Below, in pieces: positions 15,185 through 24,129 of a stretch of DNA of 64,000 nucleotides. A program made the translations under genes and the position numbers. The DNA is from CAWBRT01 sp963832365 (GTDB lineage Bacteria; Acidobacteriota; Terriglobia; Terriglobales; Acidobacteriaceae), in assembly GCA_963832365.1 (NCBI GenBank), contig CAWHUL010000004.1:310001-374000 (forward strand). Reading direction: 5' to 3'. The notes beneath the pieces are model-generated. The model did no database searches. It worked only from the letters and a program-made list of their open reading frames with translations, and was not told where the DNA came from. Positions within the stretch are counted from its first letter, which is position 1, and each line of letters starts with the position of its first letter.

Positions 15185-18024
15185 GATGCTGCCCCTGCGT
15201 TCTGCTCCTCCACCTCCTTTTCGATGACCTTGAGCGCGGCGGAGCAACGTTCGCAGATGGTGGGATACGACGAGTTTTCGCCGACGTGCGTCGAGTAGTT
15301 CCAGCAGCGCTCGCACTTCTGGCCGGGCGCGCGACTGGCTTCCACGGCAACCGCTCCGTCGGTCGATGCTGGCTTCAACCCCACCGAGGAGACGACAAAT
15401 AGGGCATTCAACTGGCCGCGATAGCGCTCCAGCAACTTGTAGGATTCGGCGGGCGCGGTGATGACGATAGCGGCTTCCAGCTCGCTGTTGATGATTTTCT
15501 CGTTGCGCGCCTGCTCAATGGCCTTATTCACTTCATCGCGAATGGCGACCAGCATCTCCCAATCGGTGCGCAGGGTTGCGGCGGCATCGCGATCGCGGAT
15601 TTCGCCGGTGATGTCGTGATCGTTCGGGAACAAGGCCATGTGCGCGCTTTCAGGGCGCGACTTCAACGCCGGCAGAAACCGCCAGATCTCATCCGCGGTG
15701 AATGTCATGATCGGCGCAACCAGACGCGAGAGCGCCTCGGCAATTCGCCACATCGCCGTTTGCGCCGACCGGCGCTCGCGCGATGTGCGCGGAAAGGTGT
15801 AGAGACGATCCTTGAGCACAGCCATATAGAGCGCGCTGAGATCGACGACGCAGAACTGAATCAGCCGCTGATAGATGCGGTGGAAGAGCATCTGGTCATA
15901 CCACTCGCGCAGTTCGCGGGCGAGTTCGGCCGTGCGCAGCAGCATGAACTGATCGATGGGTTCCATCTGGTCGAAGAGTACGAGATCGCGCACGGGGTCG
16001 AAACCATGAAGGTTGCCGAGAAGAAAGCGAAAGGTGTTGCGTACTTTGCGGTAGTTCTCGCCCACTCGTTGTATCAGGGTTTCCGAGGCGTGTACGTCCT
16101 CGCGGAAATCGACCGATGCCACCCAGAGACGCACGACCTCTGCCCCGAGCCGCTTGCAGATATCGACCGGATCAACGACGTTGCCCAGCGACTTCGACAT
16201 CGCCCGGCCTTGCTCGTCGAGCGTCCAGCCATTGGTCACCACGGCGCGGTAGGGCGCCGCGTGGTGCAGTCCCACGCCGCAGAGCAGGGAAGAATGGAAC
16301 CATCCGCGATGCTGATCGCCGCCTTCCAGGTAAACGTCGGCGGGCCAGGGCATTTCCGGCGTGTGGCCCAGCACGGCGGCCTGGCTTGAGCCGGACTCGA
16401 ACCAGACATCGATGATGTCCATTTCCTTGCGGAACGACGCGCCGCCGCATTTGGCGCATTTCGTCCCGGCGGGCAGGATTTCGCCGGGCTGGAGGCGATA
16501 CCAGGCGTCGGTGCCCTCGCGCGCAAACAGATCGACCACGGCGCGATTGGCCGGCTTCGAGTTCAATACCTCGCCACAGCCTGTGCAGAAAAAAACCGCA
16601 ATGGGGACACCCCAGACGCGCTGGCGCGAAATGCACCAATCCGGACGGGTGGCGATCATGTTGGAAATGCGTTCTTCGCCCCAAGCCGGGTCCCACTTGA
16701 CCTTCTTGATCTCGTCGAGCGAAACGCTGCGGAGCGTGCCTCCGTTCAGCTTGCCCTCCATGGAGATAAACCACTGTTCGGTGGCCCGGAAGATGACTGG
16801 GTTGTGGCAGCGCCAGCAATGCGGGTAGGAGTGTTCGATGTCCTCGCGGCCGAGCAGCGCGCCTCGCGTATTCAGCAGTTGAACGATCGGCTCGTTCGCC
16901 TTGAAAACCGTCAGGCCGTCATACTCCGGCAGTCCGTGGAGCAGGTGGCCGGAACCGTCGACGTTGCACGTCTGGTCGATGCCGTATGCGACTCCGGTGT
17001 AGAAGTCGTCAGCACCATGCGAAGGAGCAGTATGAACCGCACCGGTGCCCTGGTCCATGGTCACATAATCAGCCAACACGCCGAGGACCTGGCGATCGAG
17101 AAAAGGATGCGCGAAGGTTACACGGTCAAGTTTGGAACCGGGGAAACTGGCAATGGAGAGTGGCTCACCCAGTTGGCACTTGCGCGCGGTTTCCTCGGCT
17201 AGCCTACGGGCAACGATGTAGACCCAATCGCCGACTTGGAGAGCGACGTACTCTTCACGCGGGTTGTAGGCGACGGCCATGGAGGCCGGCAGCGTCCATG
17301 GGGTGGTCGTCCAGATGATGGTCGCCACCTTCTTCCCGGCCAGCGCCGGATCGATTGCCGCCGGGTCACTGGTAAGCGGGTAACGAACCCAGACGCTCGG
17401 GCTGGTGTGGTTGGCATATTCGACTTCAGCTTCGGCCAGAGCTGTCTCGTCGTGAATGCACCAGTAGACGGGCTTCAAGCCTTTGTAGACCATTCCCTTT
17501 TCAAAGAAGGCGTAGAAGTTCGCAATCACCCACGATTCGAATTGCGGGGTCATGGTCGAGTAGGGCTCTTCGAAGCGGCCAAAGACGCCGATGCGCTTGA
17601 ACTGCTCGCGCTGCAAATCGAGGTACTTCTCGGCATATTTCCGGCAGGCCTGGCGCACTTGCAGGGGGTCCATCTGCAACTTCTTGCGACCCAGGGACTC
17701 GTCGACCTTAATCTCGATGGGTAGGCCATGGCAGTCCCATCCCGGCACATACGGTGCGTCAAAACCCATCATATTGCGCGATTTGACGATGAAATCCTTG
17801 AGGCACTTGTTTAGCGCGTGCCCAAGGTGGATGGGGCCGTTGGCGTAGGGAGGTCCGTCGTGCAGAACGTAAATGGGTGCGCCGTGCCGTGACTCACGAA
17901 TTTTCTCGTAGACATGTATTTTTTCCCAATGATCGAGCATTTTGGGCTCATTTTGCGGCAGGTTGGCCTTCATCGGGAATTCGGTTTTCGGCAGGTTAAG
18001 AGTCAACTTGAGATCTAGCGGCAC
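15181..18024 (-). CDS. ileS: Isoleucyl-tRNA synthetase
   Basis: The 947-aa class I synthetase charges tRNA-Ile and has a CP1 editing domain. The HIGH motif is PIHLGHALNK (about 64-73) and the KMSKS motif is AMSKSLGNV. Near the C-terminus, CERCWNY and CERC form the zinc site of bacterial-type IleRS. The start is a GTG at 18024 behind GGGACCGGA. An internal Met at residue 18 (MKANLPQ) is an alternative. It is the first gene of ileS-lspA-zinc-finger protein. I saw no T-box leader. Confidence 0.96.
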   Translation of the reverse strand: MPLDLKLTLNLPKTEFPMKANLPQNEPKMLDHWEKIHVYEKIRESRHGAPIYVLHDGPPYANGPIHLGHALNKCLKDFIVKSRNMMGFDAPYVPGWDCHGLPIEIKVDESLGRKKLQMDPLQVRQACRKYAEKYLDLQREQFKRIGVFGRFEEPYSTMTPQFESWVIANFYAFFEKGMVYKGLKPVYWCIHDETALAEAEVEYANHTSPSVWVRYPLTSDPAAIDPALAGKKVATIIWTTTPWTLPASMAVAYNPREEYVALQVGDWVYIVARRLAEETARKCQLGEPLSIASFPGSKLDRVTFAHPFLDRQVLGVLADYVTMDQGTGAVHTAPSHGADDFYTGVAYGIDQTCNVDGSGHLLHGLPEYDGLTVFKANEPIVQLLNTRGALLGREDIEHSYPHCWRCHNPVIFRATEQWFISMEGKLNGGTLRSVSLDEIKKVKWDPAWGEERISNMIATRPDWCISRQRVWGVPIAVFFCTGCGEVLNSKPANRAVVDLFAREGTDAWYRLQPGEILPAGTKCAKCGGASFRKEMDIIDVWFESGSSQAAVLGHTPEMPWPADVYLEGGDQHRGWFHSSLLCGVGLHHAAPYRAVVTNGWTLDEQGRAMSKSLGNVVDPVDICKRLGAEVVRLWVASVDFREDVHASETLIQRVGENYRKVRNTFRFLLGNLHGFDPVRDLVLFDQMEPIDQFMLLRTAELARELREWYDQMLFHRIYQRLIQFCVVDLSALYMAVLKDRLYTFPRTSRERRSAQTAMWRIAEALSRLVAPIMTFTADEIWRFLPALKSRPESAHMALFPNDHDITGEIRDRDAAATLRTDWEMLVAIRDEVNKAIEQARNEKIINSELEAAIVITAPAESYKLLERYRGQLNALFVVSSVGLKPASTDGAVAVEASRAPGQKCERCWNYSTHVGENSSYPTICERCSAALKVIEKEVEEQNAGAAS

Positions 18025-18613
18025 TCCGGTCCCTTTCTGGTCTGGCCGGGCTCGACCGGTTCGCGCAATGCAACGCTAACCGGAATCCATGCTTTCCACT
18101 CGCAAGCCCTTACGGGGACGCTATGGAACAAGGAAGGCCCAGTACATCAGTCAAGCGGCGAAACTTCGCGCTGATCCTTCATTATAGGGGTCCGGAAGCG
18201 AGAGTCCAATTCGGGCGGCAAGGCGAAAGGCAAGCAGCGAGCTGCATACGCCTGCGCGCAGTTCAAGCAACTACCCCAACAGCCGAGGAGCTGGGCTCGC
18301 CTGTGCGAACTCGGCCGTCATCGCACTTATCGGGATAGCACTATCGTGAGACGCTGCAATCGAAAGATCGCGCCTGTTACGCTCAAGAAAAATTTTACGG
18401 GTATTCATTTTTCACAGTCGCCGAAATGAAAAGAGCAGCATCTAACGGTTGGAATGGGAATGCCTAGTGGGAGCGCGAAGTTGGGCGGCAACTCGCATTT
18501 CGTGGAGCGAATGGGCATTTCCGTACAGCGTGCAACTTGGCGACCGATGTGCTCATCTTTTAGCCGATAGTCGAAAGCCCCGGCAGCGGAGAGAGGGACA
18601 AAGACAACTTTTT
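18025..18613. other. Intergenic stretch between divergent ileS and tonB
   Basis: About 590 bp without a frame I would call coding. It should hold both promoters, but I see no clear consensus pair, no riboswitch signature and no repeat family. Confidence 0.5.
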
Positions 18614-19618
18614 ATGGCGGACGAAGTTATAAGCGCGCCGAGATTTGACACCGGCAGGCTCGATCTGCTGCCGAAGGGTAATTTCGATCAATCGCTTTGG
18701 GCATCCCTGATCGGCAATATTCGAGAGACCCTCTTCCCCGAGAAGTTGCCCCCGTTGCAACTTACATCGCGTCCTGTCAAGGTTCGCGATATCTGGGGCG
18801 GATACAGCTACAAGAAGACGGGAGCTTCGGTATCGCTGGTGGTGCACGCATTGGCTATCGGCGGACTGATCGGCCTCACGATCCTCGGAGCTAAGACCGT
18901 CAAGCATGAAGAGCACCCGACAGTCACGTTGATTGCGCCACCTGTTTCCGATTATCTGCCGCCAATTTCGATGAAGAAAAATGATGTCATTGCCGGCGGC
19001 GGCGGTGGTGGCGACCACGACAAGATTCCTGCGGTGAAGGGCAAACTGCCTAAGCCCGCGATGGAACAGATCACTCCACCGGCGATGGTGGTGCGGACGA
19101 ATGACAAGCCAAAACTGGTGGCAGAACCGACGGTTGTCATGCCTCCACAAGTGAAATTGCCGACCATGAACGCGATGAATTTTGGAGATCCGAAGGCCGT
19201 GCTTCCCAGCGGACCGGCTTCCAACGGCACTGGTTCGGGTGGTGGAATAGGCTCGGGTAGCGGCGGCGGCGTGGGTGTCGGAGCTGGTCCTGGAGTTGGA
19301 CAGGGGCGCGGTGGCGGCATTGGCGGCGGTGTTTTCCGAGTGGGCGGGGGCGTTTCGGCTCCGCGTGCGCTCGATGCTCCGGATCCGGAGTATTCGGAAG
19401 AAGCGCGCAAAGCGAAGTACCAGGGAACGGTCGTTCTATGGATGATTGTCGACCCGAACGGCACTCCGCAGCAGGTCCGTGTGACTCGTAAACTTGGCAT
19501 GGGGCTGGATGAGAAGGCGATTGAAGCGGTTCGCAAGTGGAAGTTCGAACCGGCCATGAAGGATGGCAAGCCCGTGGCCGTACAGATCAGCGTAGAAGTG
19601 AATTTCCGGTTGTACTAG
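18614..19618 (+). CDS. tonB: Energy transducer TonB
   Basis: The 334-aa protein couples the inner-membrane proton gradient to outer-membrane receptors. One membrane helix lies near residues 75-98 (SLVVHALAIGGLIGLTILGA), preceded by a cytosolic segment. The periplasmic part is Pro/Lys rich and then Gly rich (about 200-245). The C-terminal TonB domain is complete: DPEYSEEARKAKYQGTV, then GLDEKAIEAVRKWKFEPA. I use the ATG at 18614 (MADEVISAPRFD); the 55 residues read upstream are unlikely to be translated. No exbB/exbD is adjacent. Confidence 0.88.
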   Translation: MADEVISAPRFDTGRLDLLPKGNFDQSLWASLIGNIRETLFPEKLPPLQLTSRPVKVRDIWGGYSYKKTGASVSLVVHALAIGGLIGLTILGAKTVKHEEHPTVTLIAPPVSDYLPPISMKKNDVIAGGGGGGDHDKIPAVKGKLPKPAMEQITPPAMVVRTNDKPKLVAEPTVVMPPQVKLPTMNAMNFGDPKAVLPSGPASNGTGSGGGIGSGSGGGVGVGAGPGVGQGRGGGIGGGVFRVGGGVSAPRALDAPDPEYSEEARKAKYQGTVVLWMIVDPNGTPQQVRVTRKLGMGLDEKAIEAVRKWKFEPAMKDGKPVAVQISVEVNFRLY

Positions 19619-19703
19619 CTCCGTTGCTGACTTGCCGGGGTAAAATCCGGTTGTCGCAGGAGCCCGGATTGCGCCAAAGCTGACGCAAAAAGCCGGAATA
19701 TAG

Positions 19704-19734
19704 AAAAGGAGAGGCAAACCTGCCTCTCCTTTTT
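19704..19734. terminator. Strong bidirectional rho-independent terminator
   Basis: A 13-bp perfect stem AAAAGGAGAGGCA (19704-19716) / TGCCTCTCCTTTT (19721-19733) with loop AACC has A-tract and T-tract flanks. It lies 86 bp after tonB. Confidence 0.85.
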
Positions 19735-19844
19735 GCGTTTCAGGAGGGTTCGCAGGCGCCGCAAGCACTTTGCGATAGGTGACGAGGTTGACACCAGTAG
19801 AAATGCGCATAGCGCCGCCAAATCTGCTAAGTTAAAAATTCAAC

Positions 19845-21095
19845 ATGCCAGCGTCGAACCAGACATGCATGGTGTGCGGCGAGCCCCTGACCTCCGCGGG
19901 GCGATGCGCCAACTGCGAGGCGACGGCTTCGCTTCGCCGGCACAGGTTCGGACTGCCCGTGCTGGTGCTAATCATCATTGCGGGATTCAGTTTTACGCGC
20001 ATGGTGGTGGACTGGTTCAACCATCGGCAGGATGAGTTGGCCTCTGCTTGGTATCAAAGAGGCGTGGCTGCGCTCAACTCGCACCGCCCCGCAGAGGCGG
20101 TTGAAGATTTTGAGACCGCACTGGTCTACGCCAAGCAGAACGACGACGAATACCGAGTTCGACTCGCCGAATCGCTGCTTGCCGCCGGACGTCCCAACGA
20201 GGCCCGTTCGCGCCTTCAGAGCCTTCTGGAGGAACATCCTAGCGATGCAAGGGTGAACCTGGAACTGGCGCGGATTGCGGCCGGCAAGGGCGAGTTGCAA
20301 GATGCGAATCGTTATTATCACGGCGCCATCGACGGCATCTGGAGTCCGGGGAAAACGCCAGCGGTCGAACGCCTGAATACACGATTCGAACTGCTGGAAG
20401 TGCTGGCCGCGAATCACCAGGATGAGGCTGCTGAGACAGAGCTGGCAGCGCTATTGCCTGAACTTCCGCAGAGCGCGAACGCCCACAGCCGGCTTGGGCG
20501 GATATATTTTCAACTGGGTGACGCCCACCGGGCGCTTGCCGAGTTTCAACACGCCAGACAACTAGACCATAATTTTGCGGCTGCCTATGCGGGCACCGGT
20601 GCGGTGGTGCTTCAGGCTGGCGATTACCCGGCGGCCAAACGCTACTTGACGGACGCGGTGAGGCTGAACGATCAGGATACGAACTCAAGGACCTTGCTGG
20701 CCAGGACGGAGCAACTGCTTGCAGCCGATCCCTTCTCACCGGGAGTGAATGCGGCGGAGCGGGCGCGGCGCACGGTTGCCGCATATGAGGCTGCCGTGAA
20801 GCGGCTCGACGGGTGCGTCCTCTCCCGTGCGAAGGCCTCGTCCGCCAGCCCGCCGCATAGCCCTTCGTCCGAGGCGCAAGCGGATGCGGATAAGCTGGCT
20901 CAACTCCAGAGCTGGGCCGAGCAACTGAGACGCTACGCGACGGAAGACCGCTTGAGAGGCCGCGATGACGTGGTGGAGAACATGATGCGGTTCGTTTTCG
21001 CCACCGAAGATGCCGCGGCGAGGATGTGTGGCGCGCCGAGCGGGATGGACGAATTGCTGGCGACCATCGGCCATCATCGCTGGGGGAACCAGTGA
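19845..21095 (+). CDS. TPR-repeat membrane protein with N-terminal zinc ribbon
   Basis: The protein is 416 aa. Residues 8-25 form a CxxC...CxxC zinc ribbon (CMVCGEPL...CANC), then a membrane helix (LPVLVLIIIAGFSFTRMVV). At least five TPR-like helix pairs follow (e.g. AWYQRGVAALNSHRPAEAVEDF, HSRLGRIYFQLGDAHRALAEF). It is probably a scaffold anchored in the inner membrane. Its stop shares one base with the start of the ClC gene (TGATG), so the two are translationally coupled. Function is unknown. Confidence 0.8.
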   Translation: MPASNQTCMVCGEPLTSAGRCANCEATASLRRHRFGLPVLVLIIIAGFSFTRMVVDWFNHRQDELASAWYQRGVAALNSHRPAEAVEDFETALVYAKQNDDEYRVRLAESLLAAGRPNEARSRLQSLLEEHPSDARVNLELARIAAGKGELQDANRYYHGAIDGIWSPGKTPAVERLNTRFELLEVLAANHQDEAAETELAALLPELPQSANAHSRLGRIYFQLGDAHRALAEFQHARQLDHNFAAAYAGTGAVVLQAGDYPAAKRYLTDAVRLNDQDTNSRTLLARTEQLLAADPFSPGVNAAERARRTVAAYEAAVKRLDGCVLSRAKASSASPPHSPSSEAQADADKLAQLQSWAEQLRRYATEDRLRGRDDVVENMMRFVFATEDAAARMCGAPSGMDELLATIGHHRWGNQ

Positions 21096-22876
21096 TGAAG
21101 ACGGTCGAAAAGCGGACAACCAGCGGCAGTCCCGTTCGGCGAAAATACTGGTCGTCTCTGCGGCGGATGCTGACCGGGTCAGCGATTTTGTCGTTGCGCG
21201 AGGAGCAGTTTTTTCTCGTGCTGTCGGTCATCATCGGCTCGATTGCGGGACTGGTCGTGGTGCTCTTCAGGGTTGCCATCTCCGCCGTGCGATGGCTGCT
21301 GCTGGGTACCGGTCTGCGGCCGGATGTTCCGCGTGTGTTCATCGCTCCGGCGCTGGCGGGGTTGCTGATTGCGGTTCTGGTCGCCAAATTCTTCCCGCGC
21401 GTGCGCGGCAGCGGCGTGAACCAGACGAAGGGCGTGCTTTATATCTATGACGGTTACGTGGGCATCAGAACCACGATCGGCAAATTTCTGACCAGTGCGC
21501 TGGCGATTGGCAGCGGACAATCCCTCGGTCCGGAGGATCCTGCGCTGCAGATCGGCTCCGGCATAGCATCCTTGATCGGAAGGCGGCTGCGGCTTTCGCG
21601 CGAGCGCTTGCGTTTGATTGCGCCTGTCGGCGCGGCAGCGGGACTGGCGGCGGCCTTCAATGCGCCGATCACCGCCGTGTTGTTTGTCATTGAAGAAGTC
21701 ATCGGCCGCTGGACGGCGGGCATTCTCGGCGCGGTGGTGCTGTCTGCCATATCGAGCACGGTGGTCGAGCGCTGGTTTCTTGGGCAGGAGCCGCTGTTCC
21801 GCGTTCCGGAGTATCATCTCGAACACCCGGGCGAGTTGATCGCTTACGCTGCGCTGGGAGTGTTGGGCGGCATCGCGTCGGTGGTTTTCGTCAAGTTCAT
21901 AGCCCTGCTCAGGCCAAACCTGCGGCGCCTGCCATCGTGGACGCAATACCTGCAACCGGCGGTGGCCGGGCTGCTGGTCGGGTTGATCGGCATCGGCTTT
22001 CCGCAAGTCATGGGCGCCGGCTATAGCTCAATCGACCAGGCGATGAATGCGCGTTTCGGCTGGGAGATACTGGGAATCCTGGCTGGATTGAAGATCCTGA
22101 CGACTGGAATATCGTTTACCAGTGGCACTCCGGGCGGGCTGTTTGCTCCCACGTTGTTCATTGGCGCAATGCTTGGCGGCGCGGTCGGCGGCCTTGAGCA
22201 GTCATTCTTTCCTCAATTGTCGATTCCCGTGGGCGCGTATGCGCTCATTGGCATGGGCGCTCTATTCGCGGGAATCCTGCGCGCACCCATGACGTCGATC
22301 ATTATGACCCTGGAGGTGAGCGGCAATTATTCGATTATCTTGCCGGTCATCGTGTCAAACACGGTTGCATATCTGATTTCACGCACCTTTCAGAGAGTGC
22401 CGATTTTCGATCTGCTCTCGCGGCAGGACGGGCTCGATCTGCCATTGCTGGAAGAAGAGCGCGAAGTCGCAATCCTGCGCGTGGAAGATGCGCTGTGCCC
22501 ATTCGCCGAACAAGTGCTCGACGGCAAAGGCACGCTGCTTCGCGCCCTCGACGTCGTTCAGGGCGCAAAAGCCGATTTCTTCCTGGTGAAGTTGCCAGGT
22601 GGGCGATGGGCGGGCGTTTCGCGGCAGACGCTGCTGGAACTGGAGCCCGACGGAAGCGAATCGCTAGGCTCGCGGTTGAATATGTTCATTCCCGCGCTCT
22701 ATCCGGATCAGTCCCTGGAAACCGCCCTGCGCCACATCAGCGACTGGCCGTTCCTGCCCGTGGTGCATCGAGCAGACCCCGCAATGCTGATCGGGATTAT
22801 CTCGGTGCAGGATGTCATCAACGCCTACAGGAACGCCGGAGTAGAAGAACCTGGAGACGAGTTGCCGGCGAACTAG
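21095..22876 (+). CDS. ClC-family chloride channel/transporter with C-terminal CBS-like region
   Basis: The protein is 593 aa with 10 or more membrane helices of the ClC fold. The motif normally GxEGP is here GPEDP (145-149), keeping the gating glutamate. The GSGIP motif is replaced by GSGVN (105-109). The third signature, SGTPGGLFAPTLFIGA, is present. A soluble C-terminal region from about residue 450 ends in a CBS-like segment (WPFLPVVHRADPAMLIGIISVQDVI). GGGGGAACC precedes the ATG. Whether it is a channel or an H+/anion antiporter cannot be decided, and the altered selectivity loop may change anion preference. Confidence 0.9.
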   Translation: MKTVEKRTTSGSPVRRKYWSSLRRMLTGSAILSLREEQFFLVLSVIIGSIAGLVVVLFRVAISAVRWLLLGTGLRPDVPRVFIAPALAGLLIAVLVAKFFPRVRGSGVNQTKGVLYIYDGYVGIRTTIGKFLTSALAIGSGQSLGPEDPALQIGSGIASLIGRRLRLSRERLRLIAPVGAAAGLAAAFNAPITAVLFVIEEVIGRWTAGILGAVVLSAISSTVVERWFLGQEPLFRVPEYHLEHPGELIAYAALGVLGGIASVVFVKFIALLRPNLRRLPSWTQYLQPAVAGLLVGLIGIGFPQVMGAGYSSIDQAMNARFGWEILGILAGLKILTTGISFTSGTPGGLFAPTLFIGAMLGGAVGGLEQSFFPQLSIPVGAYALIGMGALFAGILRAPMTSIIMTLEVSGNYSIILPVIVSNTVAYLISRTFQRVPIFDLLSRQDGLDLPLLEEEREVAILRVEDALCPFAEQVLDGKGTLLRALDVVQGAKADFFLVKLPGGRWAGVSRQTLLELEPDGSESLGSRLNMFIPALYPDQSLETALRHISDWPFLPVVHRADPAMLIGIISVQDVINAYRNAGVEEPGDELPAN

Positions 22877-22939
22877 AGCATCGCCTCGCAGGCATATCCC
22901 AGATCACCGCTAGGCTGTGCCGATGCTTGGGAGTCTGGA

Positions 22940-23311
22940 TCAGGCCGCCTTGGCAGCGGGGTTCCGCCCGCCGGAGGCGGCCCGGAGGATTCCGACAATG
23001 TCGTTGGGCGCACAACAATCGGTTGCGCCGGCGGCGAGCGCCGCGACCCACATCTCATCATCGGCGAGACGATGGGTGCAGATAACCGCGGCATCGCGAT
23101 AGTGCCCGCAGATTTCATGCAGCTCTTGGAAATTGGCCAATTCGAGATCAACAACTACAGCGTAGGGCTCATGGTTTTGAGAATGTTTCTCTCGCAACTC
23201 GTGCAGGCCGCGTACTACGCTGATTTCCCGGAAGTGTGTTCGTAAGCTTGCGGCGAGTAGCTCGCCAACTCTTGCATCCGCCTGGGCAATGAGAATCGAC
23301 AGTGACTGCAT
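22940..23311 (-). CDS. Receiver-like (CheY-fold) protein, phosphorylation site doubtful
   Basis: The 123-aa protein starts at ATG 23311 behind GGGGAGA. It resembles a response-regulator receiver domain: SILIAQADARVGELLAASL at the start, AVVVDLELANF at the expected position of the phospho-Asp strand (VVVDLEL), ICTHR, and AAGATDCC near the fourth strand. The usual acidic pair after the first strand is QAD, and the conserved Lys is not obvious, so it may be a pseudo-receiver. There is no output domain. It converges with the ClC gene. Confidence 0.7.
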   Translation of the reverse strand: MQSLSILIAQADARVGELLAASLRTHFREISVVRGLHELREKHSQNHEPYAVVVDLELANFQELHEICGHYRDAAVICTHRLADDEMWVAALAAGATDCCAPNDIVGILRAASGGRNPAAKAA

Positions 23312-23427
23312 TACAAATTCTCCCCGGCTCAAGTCCTCGCGGTCTGCCCGGTGAGTCTCACGGGCTTGTGCAGGATGAGCAAAGCAATGGGCGACTGGGC
23401 GCGCCCCAGAACTGAGTTATTGGGCTG

Positions 23428-23664
23428 CTATTGTGACTCCGACCGATCGGCAGCATTCGCGAAAGGTTCCGGTTGCAGCTTTCCGTTTTGCTTGAGCAGG
23501 ATTTCGACCTTGCCCTCGGCCTCTTCAAGTTCCCGGCGACAGGAATCTGAAAGTCCCACACCTTCTTCAAAGAGCTTTAGAGCCTGCTCCAATGGAAGAT
23601 CGCCCCGCTCTAATTGCTGGACGATGGTTTCAAGACGCTGAAGGCACTCCTCGAATTTCGGCAA
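23428..23664 (-). CDS. xseB: Exodeoxyribonuclease VII small subunit
   Basis: The 78-aa protein has the typical XseB pattern: FEECLQRLETIVQQLERGDLPLEQALKLFEEG followed by a short helical tail. It binds several copies to XseA to form the nuclease that degrades single-stranded DNA. xseA is not in this window. Length and start are normal. Confidence 0.9.
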   Translation of the reverse strand: MPKFEECLQRLETIVQQLERGDLPLEQALKLFEEGVGLSDSCRRELEEAEGKVEILLKQNGKLQPEPFANAADRSESQ

Positions 23665-24129
23665 GACCCGCTCCTTGTCGGCGATTCTACGTCAGATTCC
23701 ACTCAGGACAACAGGGAAATTACGGAACTAGGGATTGACCTAACCCTCACACCAGAAGTTGCTCAGCGTATTAGAGTTTGCAAGGTTGCCGCGTGTTGCC
23801 GCATCTTGATTCAGCCGCTTCTCCTGGAAGAACTCATGTATTGCCAGACTGTAAGGCGGTGGAACGCGGGGCCGATACGAAAATCGTCGCGACGGACGGT
23901 GAAGCGTAGTCGCACCGATTCCGGTGCATTTGCCACCAACATGGCGGGACGCGCACAAGTTGGCGATGCAGGAATACGCTCTTACGCGAACAGCGCATCC
24001 ATGCGCAGGCCGTGCATTTTCGGTAGTAGACCACCTAATCAATAACCTCGGAAGCAACTCCGGATCGTGTTTCCGAATCTTTGGATGAGTCGGGGTTTCT
24101 GCCCGCTGGCGCTTTGACAGGAGTAATCG
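23665..24129. other. Intergenic stretch between divergent xseB and a lipoprotein gene
   Basis: About 465 bp in which no frame has convincing composition. The last bases carry the ribosome site GACAGGAG for the gene at 24130. I see no repeat or RNA motif. Confidence 0.5.

Noticed and set aside
18025..18130. T-box leader for ileS
   Set aside because: No TGGNACC-type T-box or specifier stem is visible.
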